Shown here in pieces: positions 22,939-34,000 of a stretch of 64,000 nt of DNA (positions are counted from its first letter, which is position 1; each line of letters begins with the position of its first letter). The translations under genes and the position numbers were made by a program. The stretch is from Grammothele lineata (taxonomy: Eukaryota > Basidiomycota > Agaricomycetes > Polyporales > Polyporaceae). Below the pieces are notes generated by a model, which saw nothing but the letters and a program-made list of their open reading frames with translations, was not told the DNA's origin and searched no databases. The stretch spans positions 62,001 through 126,000 of the forward strand of contig NDFF03000150.1 in assembly GCA_002150815.3 (NCBI GenBank), given 5' to 3'.

Positions 22939-23327
22939 CTGTACAATTTCGACCGATGCGGCGCAGGGTGTGACGCATGACACCCTTGGATGCACAAAGC
23001 GGCGCGTCGCGCCGGGGTGTGACGCATGACAGGTTGCGCGGTGCGGTGCGGCGCGGGGTCGGCGACCCTGCGTCGGGCCGCAAAATTGCTTTTGAGAGGG
23101 CCCTGAGGGTACCGATAGCTCAGTTCTGCGGCAAAAAGGCGATTGCGCCGTAGGCGGGGCCGTTTTGGATTTTTAGGGCATTTTTGGTGATTTTCGGCGA
23201 TTTTCGGGTCTTGTGACGCGTTTGTCGCGAGCGGCGAGGGCTTCTGTGATGCGTGACACATGTCTCCAAACGTCGCGGATGGCCCTCTTGTGATGCGTGA
23301 CGCGCCGCATCGGTCGAAATTGTACAG
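22939..23327. mobile_element. 389-bp MITE with 26-bp perfect terminal inverted repeats and TA target site
   Basis: The ends CTGTACAATTTCGACCGATG (continuing CGGCGC) at 22939-22964 and its exact reverse complement at 23302-23327 form 26-bp perfect inverted repeats. TA dinucleotides flank both sides (22937-22938 and 23328-23329), the hallmark target duplication of Tc1/mariner/pogo elements. The interior is GC-rich with the direct repeat GGTGTGACGCATGACA near 22968 and 23014, and no coding capacity. It lies about 330 bases upstream of BTB copy 3. Confidence 0.9.
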
Positions 23328-23329
23328 TA

Positions 23330-23657
23330 ATGGCAATGTGATCGCTTCCGTGTGCAATGTTTGGGAAAGTCGACTTGGAAAGCTGCCAATCCATATCACC
23401 ATAATTGAAAGCAAGGTCCACAAGTTTCAAGTTACACAACGTTCAATCTCCACGCCAGCTGTGGTCTTTGGTAGCTTCTAACATACCTCAAAGCCTCACG
23501 CAACCTTGTGGGTACACCTAACTGTGCTGCGGTAGTTCGTGGCTTCTCTAGCGCATGTCTTCTACGGTACACGCCTTGGACGCGTGAATGCAGGGATTTA
23601 CCCACAACAGGCACCTTGCGATCGTCCTCCCCCAACTCACACAGATTACCACTCATA
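23330..23657. promoter_or_regulatory. Upstream region of BTB copy 3
   Basis: About 330 bases between the MITE and the start of copy 3. The word CTGTGCTGCGGTAGTTCG near 23520 resembles sequence upstream of copy 2. The promoter of copy 3 must lie here or inside the MITE. Confidence 0.4.
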
Positions 23658-25289
23658 ATGTCGAGGGCAGGTTCCTCTGATGATTTGACCACGGACTCAC
23701 CAGGCTTAACTCTGGTGGAGAAAGCGCTGAAAGCTTCCTTGGCGCCGCCGGATTTCCGCGATGTCCATCTCTACGCCTTCAGCCGTCGCAGGGTCTTCCA
23801 GGACGGTTCTATCAGCATCGACCATCCTCTACCGGTTACGGCAATTGGGTCGGTGTTGAAGAGGACAGAGTATTTCACGAAACGTACGTCACATCCGGTA
23901 CTAGCTGTTTTATCGGGCTGGTACTGAGGCTGCACCTTGCACCTTTTCAGTGTGTAGCTCTGATGTCTCTGAAACGACGGTCGCTGCTGGTGGCAGTCTT
24001 CATGAGATTAAGGAAAATGCAGAGGAAGGAGAATACGACTACGACACGGATAGCGACCTCGATGAGTTTGAGGTCGACGACGCCCATTCCGAAGCGTCAA
24101 GCTCATCGAAGGCGGCCAAAGGGAAGGGGAAAGGCAAAGACGTCGGTACGACAGGCCCCGGACTGCCGGAGTCACTGAATGCGACTCTCAAGAACAATGC
24201 GAACCATGGCGTCTTTATGAAGCTCATCCCGAACGTCGCGTTCAGAACGTGAGTACCTCAGCGGTGTCTGCTTTGGTAGGCCGTCAAATTCGGAGGACTC
24301 ATCGCACGGCATGACGGGACAGACTCAGAGCCTGTATCTTCTACTTGTACACTGGCAAGCTAAAGTTCCTCCCTTTCAACTCGGATGGGCCAGCCGCGCG
24401 ATCGTTCATGCTGCTCACGACATCCGACTCGGATCCACCTCCGTGTTCTCCGAAGTCTATGTACAGATTGGCAGTAATGGTACGTCTGCTTTGTCTAAAC
24501 GAACGAACATATATCTCACTGACGTCGCACAAGTTTAACATGTCCGATCTGCAAGACATCTCACTGCAGCATATCATATCACACCTCAGCCCAGTGAACA
24601 TTGTGGAAGAAACCTTCTCGGACTTGTTCTCAAGGTACGATCGAGCGACTCAAATCTGAGCACCATATACTGAACGACACCACGGCAGATACGACCGACT
24701 ACGAGAGCAAGGCGTATCGTATCTCGCCGAACACTTCCACGACAAAGTCGTGCAGGCGGCCCTCCAGGGCGTGATCGATCGCATAATCGCAGGACAGCTT
24801 CCACACTCCGGCCCCGCGTTGCAGTCTATCCTTGGCTTGCGAATCATAACCACCGGTGGACCAACATATCGCGCGGCAACACCCTTACCGCCCATTCAAG
24901 CCGTCGAAATTGCTCCTAACATGGAGGTACACTCTGTCAATGCTATGGCAGCAGACTCAGTCGTAGAGCTGGGCCCCATCATAGGGCCCCAGCCGCCGCC
25001 TGCTATTCAACGTCCTGATGCTCCTGAGGGTATCACGGGCACCGTGATATCACAACCAACGCCGCCTATGCTACTGCCTAGTAACGACTACCTGCGATAT
25101 TCTCTCACAGGAGGGTTGGCCCCTGCGGAGCCGGCCTTATTGCCCTCCCCATCCCTGGTTGGCGCGACAGACTACCCTCTGTCTGAAGAGACCTCTGATA
25201 ACAATGTCGAGTATTCGCCTCCCCACACGAAGAAACTGACCAAGAAACAAAAGATGAAGCTCATGAGAGCTGCTCAGAAGCAGGAGTGA
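23658..25289 (+). CDS. BTB-fold protein, tandem copy 3
   Basis: Start MSRAGSSDDLTTDSPGLTLV at 23658, followed by PPDFRDVHLYAFSRRRVFQD, GSISIDHPLPVTAIGSVLK and EYFTK before intron 1. Exon 2 has the acidic linker EGEYDYDTDSDLDEFEVDD, a KGKGKGK stretch, and ends LIPNVAFRT. Exon 3 reads LRACIFYLYTGKLKFLPFNS and PPPCSPKSMYRLAVM. Next comes MSDLQDISLQHIISHLSPVN, then YDRLREQGVSYLAEHFHDKV and IIAGQLPHSGPALQSILGL. The tail is long, Pro-rich, and ends in a basic helix KKLTKKQKMKLMRAAQKQE, stop 25287-25289. The intact frame and splice sites argue it is expressed. It converges on the SPF45 gene with 175 bases between stop codons. Confidence 0.83.
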
Positions 25290-25464
25290 GGTATTGCTGC
25301 TACTGAGACACTGATGAATGGATATCGCACATACGGTCTCTACGTTGGGGACCATGTAACATTGTACATAGAGCAAAGAGCGATTCAACAGCGACACTAA
25401 CGATCCAATATTTTCACCTAACATACTTCCTCCACGTTCGCTCAAACTCAAAGAACAGACGCAA

Positions 25465-27985
25465 TTACAACAACGGCGCATCCAGATCCGCCGCCGCGAA
25501 CCGCGCCTCGGGGAAGTACCGCGCGCGCACAGTGCGCCCGCCAAAGTACCTGCCGTCCATCTCCCGCACCGTCTTCCACGCGCCCACTGGGCCTGAGAAG
25601 AGCACAAAGATTCGCACGCCATCCTCCGCGTCCGGAGGCGGGGGAGGATACACGGCGTGCACGATGACGCGCTCGACGGTCCCGTTCTTCCCACACTCGT
25701 CGCCTGTGATGGGATCCGATATTAGAATCAACGAGCGTAGCAGCACAGATTAGACGAACGAGAACGCACCAATCTCGCCGCGGAGCTCCTCGTCCTCGAC
25801 GTCCTCGGGGTCGACGATGTTCGTGAGGACGACGACGCGGCTCGGCTCGCCGAAGCGCTCGCGGTCCTCGCGCGCCTTCGCGTCCTCGTTCAGGTTCACG
25901 ATCTTGCCCATCTTCGCAGCAGCGCCGCCCTGTGCCGGACCGAAGCCGCTGCCTCCATCTTGTGCGCCTTTTCCCTTGCCCTTCTTACCGGGCTTGTTAC
26001 CCGCGACTTGCTCGACGGTGAGCGCGTGGACTATCCCGGACCCGTCGACGCCGAGACCTTGGCCCTCCTTGTGACCCCACTTGGCCATCATGCGTGCGGC
26101 GAAGGTTGATGGATCGGAGCTGAAAGAAAAGGAGTGCAATTATTTAGTTTGGCAGTGCGGGAACAGAGAAACAGGACATACCGTTGACCTGACCCAGATG
26201 CTTCGTCTGACGGCCCAGCTGGGGTAGCACCCACTGCCGGCGGAGCTGCAGGCGCAGCCCCGACGCCCTTGGGCATAAGCGCACTCAGACGCGCTGCGAT
26301 CGCTGCAGCGGTCTGTTTGCTGTTTTGGATCTTCTCCTGAGTGATGACAGGTACAGGAGCCGGCACAGGCGGCGCGGGCGTGAACGACGGTGGCGTGTCG
26401 ACAAACGGCAGCGGGCTAGGCTCGCGTGGCGGCGGCGGCGGAGGTGGCGCCTGTGTCCGGAATTGCTGAGCCATGGCCAAACGACACATGTATGCGTCCT
26501 CGCCGGACTCCGCCACCGGAGTTGGGACCGCGGGGGGAGGGGGTGGAGTCTGAGAGGCGCCGCCTTGGGATTCGGAGAATGACGACGAAGGCGGGATCGA
26601 TGCCTGCGATGCCGAGGGCGTAAAAGCGGGTGTGGGTGGGTCGGCAGCGGGGCGGAAGCCTTGAGACATGGCGAGCCGCCTCTGGTAGGCTTCGTCGCCA
26701 GTCATATTGGTGCTCACCGCAGCGGCGGTGGCGGACGTGGAGCCGAGCCCGCGTGGGCGGTCGTAGTCTTCGTCCATGTCGTCACGATCGCGGTCATCGT
26801 AGCGACCTAGAGACAACGGAATTGAGTACTATAGCCATGGGATTGTTGTTGATGTACGTACCAGCCTTACGCGGCGGCTTTTCATCCTCGGACGCACTAT
26901 GGTACGAATCCGAGTAGCTGCTGCTCCGACGGTACCGCTTGCGGTCCTCGCCACGGCGGCGTTCCTCGAGAATCCGCTCTCGGCGCTCTTCGCGCTCGCG
27001 CCTCTGCCAGAGCTTGAACTCGTTGTAGTCGTTCGGCCGCATCGGGTCGTACGGCTCGTCCGGGTTCCACACCACGGCCGCCGCGGCGTGCTTGTTCTAC
27101 ACACCCAGCCCGCCCCACGATGAACGCCGCTCTGCGGGCGAAGACAAGAAGCGCATTTGCTCACCTTCTTGTTCTTCTTCTTCCCGCCGCCTCCGCCGCC
27201 ATCCCGTTTTGCCCCGCCCCCGCCTCTGCGCGCCTTGAAGCCGTTCACGTCTTCCTCGAGGACCATCGACGGCGGCTTGACCTTCCTGCCCCACCCCTGC
27301 CCCTGGGGTTGGCTCCCGCCGGCCGTCGTCTCCTCCGCCACGGGCGTCTTCTTCTTCTCTTCGGCCGGGTCGACGAGAGAGGGCGGCGCGAAGACGACCG
27401 CCGTGCTGGACAATGTTGCCGATGCCGAGGACGTAGCTGTCGCTTGCATACCGGACGCCGTCACGGCTGCCCCGACGGGCAACCGCGGCGCAGCGGGCTT
27501 CGCTTTGGGGAGCTGACGCCGCGTCGGCGCGAACGCGAGCGCGGCCGACCACCCTAAGCACGTTCCGTTCCCCGTGAATGGATTGAAGGCGGTGGTAGTG
27601 GTGACGGGTAAAACGACGTTTGAGAATATAGGCCCGGTAAGATTGGCGATGGATAGGATGCGGACGGGTTTTTCGTGAATAACGGGCTTTACGACGCGCA
27701 GGCTACAGGAGAGGGAGGAATACCGGCTGTGGCCTTAGCGGGCTCGCCGCCCGCACTGGTGCTCGCTACGCTGATGCTAGTGCCAGAGCTTGCAGGAACA
27801 GGTGCGATTTGAGTGGCTGGAGTCCCGCCTGCGACTGCTGCGGGAGGTGCTTGGGGAGGCGGATTGCTGTTGGATGTGGAAGAGGAGGCAGAGGGCTGAT
27901 CCTTGTCTGTGGGTGCAGTGTTCGCAAATGGTTTAGCGGAGGAGAACTGGATGCCTCCGTAGAGGCCGCCTGCTCTGCTCGACAT
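25465..27985 (-). CDS. SPF45: Splicing factor 45 homologue (G-patch plus UHM/RRM)
   Basis: Spliceosomal protein of the RBM17/SPF45 family that binds U2AF/SF1-type ligand motifs and helps choose 3' splice sites. Start [20 protein letters not shown] at 27985, a family-typical N terminus. A long disordered part follows (Ala/Pro/Thr-rich, a KKKNKK stretch, then [20 protein letters not shown] and an Arg/Glu-rich helix). Next are two repeats of the form [16 protein letters not shown] / [16 protein letters not shown]. The G-patch is [20 protein letters not shown]. The C-terminal UHM begins [20 protein letters not shown] and has the diagnostic R-x-F loop [19 protein letters not shown], ending LDAPLL, stop 25465-25467. 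About six introns. Confidence 0.92.
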
Positions 27986-28370
27986 CTTGGCCGGAGGAGG
28001 CTGGAGGAAGGGGAGATGGGGAGAGTCGGAGGAGTGCAAGACGTAAACGCGTCAACAGCCGCCCGTGCCCTCAACTTCAAGCGCTCGAGTTCCCGTGAGC
28101 AGGCTCCGGGCGCTCAGAGTCAGAAAGTTCAAACGTTCAAAGTTGAACAGGCACGCTGCACCGCCAGTACAAAGTATTCTATGGCCTCGCCAGTCAGGGT
28201 TCGCGTGGGAGGTTCGAGAGGGTATGTCGTAGTTTACACATTAGCCTCGTCTTCTATGTACAAAAACTTCCAGCTGCTGGGAACACGCCCGACGCGGGTC
28301 CCCACGCCCCCGCCTTCAACGCCTTCGTCCAGCGCCGCCCTTCGCCGACGGCGGCCACCTGTTCCCGCAG
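27986..28370. other. Intergenic, SPF45 promoter and JmjC 3' region
   Basis: 385 bases between two minus-strand genes. No gene or repeat is seen. It should hold the SPF45 promoter and the 3' UTR of the JmjC gene. Confidence 0.45.
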
Positions 28371-30200
28371 CTAGAACCACATCGTGACAGAGAAGCTCGT
28401 CTCCTCGCTGCGCATCGCGTGCCACCACCCCGGCGGCAAGAAGAGCATGTCGCCCGGCTCGAGCGTCACGCACATCGCCGCGGGCACGACGTGCTCCCAG
28501 AACGCCGCGAACGCCGCGTCCTCGGAGGTTGCGGCTGACGGAGGCGGCGCGTCGAGGAAGACATCGACGCGGGTCGTGTTGCTCATGCCCGGGCTCTGCG
28601 CGTTCGCAGCTGGATTTCGGGGCCGGCCGCGATCGTCGTCCGTTGTGGCCGCTGTGGACGGGTCCGAAGGCTGGGCGTAGGGGTACATGTGCGGCGATGC
28701 GGAGGGTGGGGCGAGCCACACGGTCTTCCGCCCGACCACCTGCGCTACATGACAAGGATCAGCGGACGGAAATGGGGAGTCTTCGAAAGGCACACACCAA
28801 AGACATTAAAGAATGGATCCTGTAACGCTATCAGTATCACGCTGAACGTGAAGCTCCCACCGATCACTCACGGTGTGTGCGGGGGAAGCGGTCCCTGCAG
28901 GACCCAGCCACGCGTTCAGAACGAGTCTGTCTTCGTTCGCGGGTGGTCGGTACTGCGGGTAGTCGTCCGGCGGGTCCAGGTCGGCATACACATAGTCAGG
29001 GACGATGACGTCGTCCTTGAGCGCAGGAAACTGGTTAAACAGGTTGTGCTGTGCCAGGTACAGAATCGGCGTCGAACGGTCTTCCCCGCTCCCGCACGCG
29101 GAGCCGTCCTCAAGCGCGGAGAGGAACTCATCCCACGGCATCATTTTCTGTGTCCAGTCGTCCCGCCGGTAATCGCTGCCCACCTCTACCGGCACGACGC
29201 GCCCCGGGCCCGCGACGGCACGGAGATACGCGAGCGAGCGCCATGGGTGTTCGTTCAGCGCAGGCCAATCGAGGAGGAATCCAGGCAGGACAAATGGTCG
29301 CTGTGAGTGGCGCGCTGCGAACGCGCCTAGTGAGGGTGGCCTATCGAGACGGGGCACGGCGTTTGCGGCGCTAGGTAAGAGCGACGGGACAGTCTCCCGA
29401 CGCGGGTGCGTACTCGAGTCAGTGTCGGCGTCGAAAGGTGCTTCTATGCGGGAGTGGGCGGTAAGCGCCCCCAAGCAGGTCGACTGAACGCTATCGATCA
29501 AGTCGAAGATGCATTCCAACCTGCCGTCGCCCGGAGCTCCTGCGATGACGATCGCGTGGTCGAGGTGCGAGATCGCCGAAAACGCGAATGCTTTGGTTTG
29601 TGAGGACGAGAAGGCGAGAAGGTCGGCGTATGCGAGAAGGATGGACGCGTCTGTGTACAGCCGCCTCCATCCACGTGAGTCGCCGCCCCTGGCGGAGGCC
29701 ATCTTCTTATGAGACGTCTCGATTAAGCCTGCGAGGGAGGCGCGCGCATATTCTTGAGTGTGCAGGGACTGATCAGCGGCGAGTCTGTCTGATGCTTGCT
29801 TCAGGGCTGCGACATCGTCCGGATCGCATTGCGACATATCTGCAGTGATGTACACTCGATCAGTCAAAGGCATCACCAACTGACGTACGCTGGCAGATTC
29901 ACCAACTCGGAGGCAGGTCAGAACTCAAGAAAAGAAGAGAATCGCACGCGTACTGGACAAGTATTGGTGTCACGAGTCCATTTACAGACTCAAATCAAGG
30001 GCGCGGGAACTCGCGATATAGGTACCACGAGTACTTGCTGCTCCAACCCGCGGCTTCTTTTTAGATCTACCGTTCTGACCTGCCCAGAGCTGTGCGCCGC
30101 CGCATCTCCAGTTAGCGAGCTTACCTAGAGCGTTAGGACAGGCATCGTCTTGCAGCCCCGCGTTGAGAGCAAGAATGGTTTCCCGGATAGACGCGAGCAT
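28371..30200 (-). CDS. JMJD5/KDM8-like JmjC-domain oxygenase
   Basis: Fe(II)/2-oxoglutarate-dependent oxygenase of the JMJD5 type. The proposed start is ATG at 30200 (MLASIRETILALN), spliced to DMSQCDPDDVAALKQASDRL. A helical N-terminal domain follows (ASLAGLIETSHKKMASARGG, TDASILLAYADLLAF). The cupin fold starts at RPFVLPGFLLDWPALNEHPW, with VVPVEVGSDYRRDDWTQKMM and LYLAQHNLFNQFPALKDDV. The metal-binding HTD sits across the last intron (ASPAHT / DPFFNVF), and the distal histidine is in FLPPGWWHAM; stop 28371-28373. Both ligand motifs are intact, so an active enzyme is expected. Substrate is unknown (protein arginyl or other hydroxylation, or peptide clipping, have been reported in the family). 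It is divergent from mot1. Confidence 0.88.
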
Positions 30201-31030
30201 GTCGGACAATGAAGTTGAATGCAGAGTGGCGGTCTGCGCTCCACAAGCTGTGTGAGATGTTCAGCCGGTGCGCATGTCGCCCAAGATAGCGACACTCACT
30301 GGCATCGAAGGACTTCTGTGGGCTGAGGCGCAGCGCGCCACGAATTCACGCGCGGGACGCGTAGGTTTCCTCCTCGTACCGCGTCGCTAGAGCAGCCCAA
30401 TCGCCCGAAGAGGGGAGGGTGAGCGCTATGGCCGTGCCACGTCTCGGAGTTCTAGCGCTTTCTGTCTCGAATACCGGCATTGATTTGTTGCGCTCACTGC
30501 GCCAATGTAGAAGAGCAGACCTTACAAACGACGAAAGTATCAGCAGTAAAGTTGCTTTGAGTGTAGTGGCCGGTGGCGAAGGCAGCGGGGGAAGGCGAGC
30601 AGTAAGATCATTCCCCGCGCGCGGACCAGTTGATGCGGCGCGGTCCTAAACTGGCGATCAGCCGCGAAGCGAACGCGTGAGTAACACTGTGACCTCCGTG
30701 GCCACCGACGCGTCTCGCGTGAGCTCGCCCTCCGCCGCCCAGACGCTTGTGCTATCGTCCCAATCTCCGAAAATCAGCAGTTGGCGCTGCTGAAAGTGCA
30801 CTGCGAGCGCGCGTGCAGGTGCGAGAACATCTGGAGAGACCCTGGTGGAGGAGATCAGAGGGAAGCGCGCGAGGGCACGGATGACGCGTCACGCGTGACA
30901 GCGTCAAATTTCCGTCACGAGTGCGAGATGATAAAAGGAAGAGTGGTCGTGGCGGGCGGGCGTGAGAACTTCCCCGTTATCCTGCCTTTGATCTTCAAGC
31001 GCGCGGAGTTGCGGTCCGGTCGGCAACGCT
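30201..31030. promoter_or_regulatory. Divergent promoter region of the JmjC gene and mot1
   Basis: 830 bases between opposite starts. No TATATAA box is visible. Overlapping palindromes TGACGCGTCA (30882-30891) and TCACGCGTGA (30889-30898) contain two ACGCGT words, the yeast MCB/MBF site core, and a further ACGCGT lies near 30672. Regulation by an MBF-like factor is inference only. Confidence 0.45.
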
Positions 31031-34000
31031 ATGACGTCGAGGTCAGACCTGCCTCTTCCGGCCCAAGCCTCCTCCGGCCCGCGCGTGTTACTGACTCTTC
31101 CCGCACAGATTGGACCGGCTCCTGCTCCTTCTGGACACGGGGTCGTCTGCGTCTGTGCGCAATACTGCAGCAAAACAACTAGCCCAGCTCGCGGCAAAGA
31201 GCGTCATCAGCGACGTCGCCCTCGTCGACGACGACGTCAAAACCGCCCGCCAACATGGTGCCGTCGGTGATCCTGCGGGCTGGTCCGAGCTCATGGCCGT
31301 CATGGCCAGAGTAAGTTATTCAGCGTCGCAGTATCCGGTTCGTGCTGACGGCTGCATAGATACTACCATACCTTCACTCGCGCTCACACGAGACGCGCTC
31401 GGCCGCGTCGACTGCGCTCTCCCAAATTTTCACACTTGTCCCACTGTGGACACCCTATCCAGACGCAAAGTCGAAACCATATGGCGCCTCATCTTCTCTC
31501 CCAGCGCCGGACTTCCCTTCATTTTCCGTCAAGGAACTCATGGACAAAGGCACCCTTCTCCTCGCCTCGTCCGGCAAGGAGTTCATCAAGCCCACTGGCA
31601 TCCTCGCCAACTCGTCCGAGGTCAAGAAGGCCCGAAAAGAGGCTATGGGCCGTCTTGGCCTCGACTTCCTCGACAGCGTCGGCGGCGCTGATGACATGGA
31701 CCTCGACAAGGAACTCGCCGCTGACGAGGCTGACCAGGATGTCGAGATGGCGCAACAGCAGCCGCTGCAGCCTGAGCCGGTACACGCGCCCACCGTCGTG
31801 AAGATGGAGGAAGAGCCTCTTCCCCCGTCGCCCACAGACGAGTTCCTAGACGTCAAGCCCAAGAAGGAAGACTCAGCCATTCCAGAAGGGTCGAAGTCCT
31901 CGACCCCCACCGCCGCGCCTTCTCCGGCCCCGGGTGCAGGTCCTTCCACTGCTGAAGATACGACGGCGCTGTCTGCGCGTGAGCGCAACCGGCTGAAGCG
32001 GAAGCGGAAACCGGGCAACGCCGCGGTCGTCGGCGCCGCGCCACCCACACAATCCTCTAGCTCCAAGTTCCAAGCCGCGCCCTCCGGACATGGCAAGTAC
32101 GTCGGAGGTTGCTCCTGTTAGCGTGCCCGATCTCCTGCTAACTGGTTTCCACTTTGTAGGGCGCGCCTTGTGGACGACACGTCTTCTGGACCGAAGCAGC
32201 GCGGCAGTAGCCCGAAGTCGCCAACGGAGGGGCCCGCGCAGGACCGCGTCGTCATCGACCCGACAAAGGGCGGCGCGGTCGCGCCCAAGGCGGAGAGCAA
32301 GTCGAAGGCGCTCGAGGTTCAGCCCGGGACGTGGGTCTGGGACGGCCTTGTGAAGCTGCTTGAGGTCGACCTCTTCAGTGCCGCGTGGGAAGTGAGGCAC
32401 GGAGCTGCCATGGCACTTCGAGAGGTCTTGAAGCTCCAGGGGAAGTATGGTGGCATGAAGGCGGACCTTTCTTGGGACGAAAACCTCGTTGCTCATGAGA
32501 AATGGTGCAATGATCTTGCCGTCAAGTTCTTGTGCATCTTTGTGCTTGATCGGTTTGGTGACTTCGTGTCAGATCAGGTATGTATCCTGATGTTCTCCGC
32601 ATGGATGCGGCTCACGCCGCATATATTGTAGGTCGTAGCCCCCGTACGCGAAACGGTCTCACAGACACTCGCTTCATTACTCCTACACATGCCGCGGAGA
32701 TCTGTCCTGCACGTGCACAACGTTCTCCTGCAGATGATTCGGCAAGACTTCCCTATCATCGTGAAGCCTACGAACGGCACGACTCCCAGCAAGTATGGCG
32801 AGCGGGGGCACGTGTGGGAGGTCCGGCATGCGGGGTTGCTTGGAATCAAATACGAGGTTGCCGTGCGAAGCGACCTCGTGAGCTTAGATGTCCCAGAAGG
32901 CGAAAACGCCATGGAAATCGACGACGGGAAGGAAGTCCTCAGGGGCGTTGTCGACGCCGCCGTCCTAGGGCGAGTGGCCTTGTTCTCGTTTCTCATCACG
33001 ATGCTCACGTTCATTGCAGGCTTGGGGATCGGGATGACGACGTTCGTTCGGTCGCGGCTTCGTGCTTGCTGCCAGTCGCGTCCTACTTAGTCGAGCGATT
33101 ACCTGAAGAACTTAGCAGAGTCCTCGCGGTGCTCTGGAGTTGTCTAAGTGATATGAAGGACGATCTGAGCTCTAGCGTCGGCGCCGTCATGGACCTACTG
33201 GGCCAACTCGTCGCTTACAACCAGGTCATCGAGATCATCGCCGACGAGGCGAGATCGTAAGCCGCCCTCCCCCCCATACTCTTGCGCCGCATTTACTCAA
33301 TCAACTTCTCAGATCCCCTATCACCGTACTCGCTCCTACTCTCTTCCCGTTCTTCCGGCATACCATCGCGAACGTGCGCCTAGCCGTTGTCAAGACGCTG
33401 CATACGTTCATGTGCGTGGAGTCGTTGCCACGGGCGTGGATAGGCGTCCCGTTCCTCCGCCTTCTCTTCCAGAACCTGCTCGTCGAAGAGCGCTGCGACA
33501 TCCGCGAGGCGACCCTGTCCACGTGGAAGCAGGCGCTCTCGATCATGGGCCCGACGAGCGGGTGGATGGAGGCGTCGATCACTCAGGCGGTTCTGCTCGA
33601 GTGGTACGCTGTGTTGATGACGCCTTTGGGTCTTCCTCTCGATTCGACTTCTTTCTACGACCCGACGGTTCAAGCGAACAACGGTGGGCCCACGGAGCGG
33701 CACAACGTGGACAAGAATATGCTCGCCCAGGACTTGTCCCTCGTACCAATTGAGGTCGTTATCCAAGCACGACTCGCCGCTTCGTCGGCATTGGCGTACA
33801 TCATCGCTTTCTGGCCCGCTAAGGTACGCCCCTTCGTTCCGTCGTTAGAAGCATGAGTTCACAATCTAGCAGGATCAGACGTGCTCCGCGGACGACACCT
33901 TCCGCCCCATCCTAACGCACTACATCGACTCCACGAGCATGCTCCAGAAGTTCCTCGCCGCGATCATCTCCGAGTGCTGGGCGCGCGAATACGACACCCG

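Noticed and set aside
31455..32096. 213-codon minus-strand frame inside mot1
   Set aside because: Shadow of the acidic linker exon of Mot1, with no independent motif.
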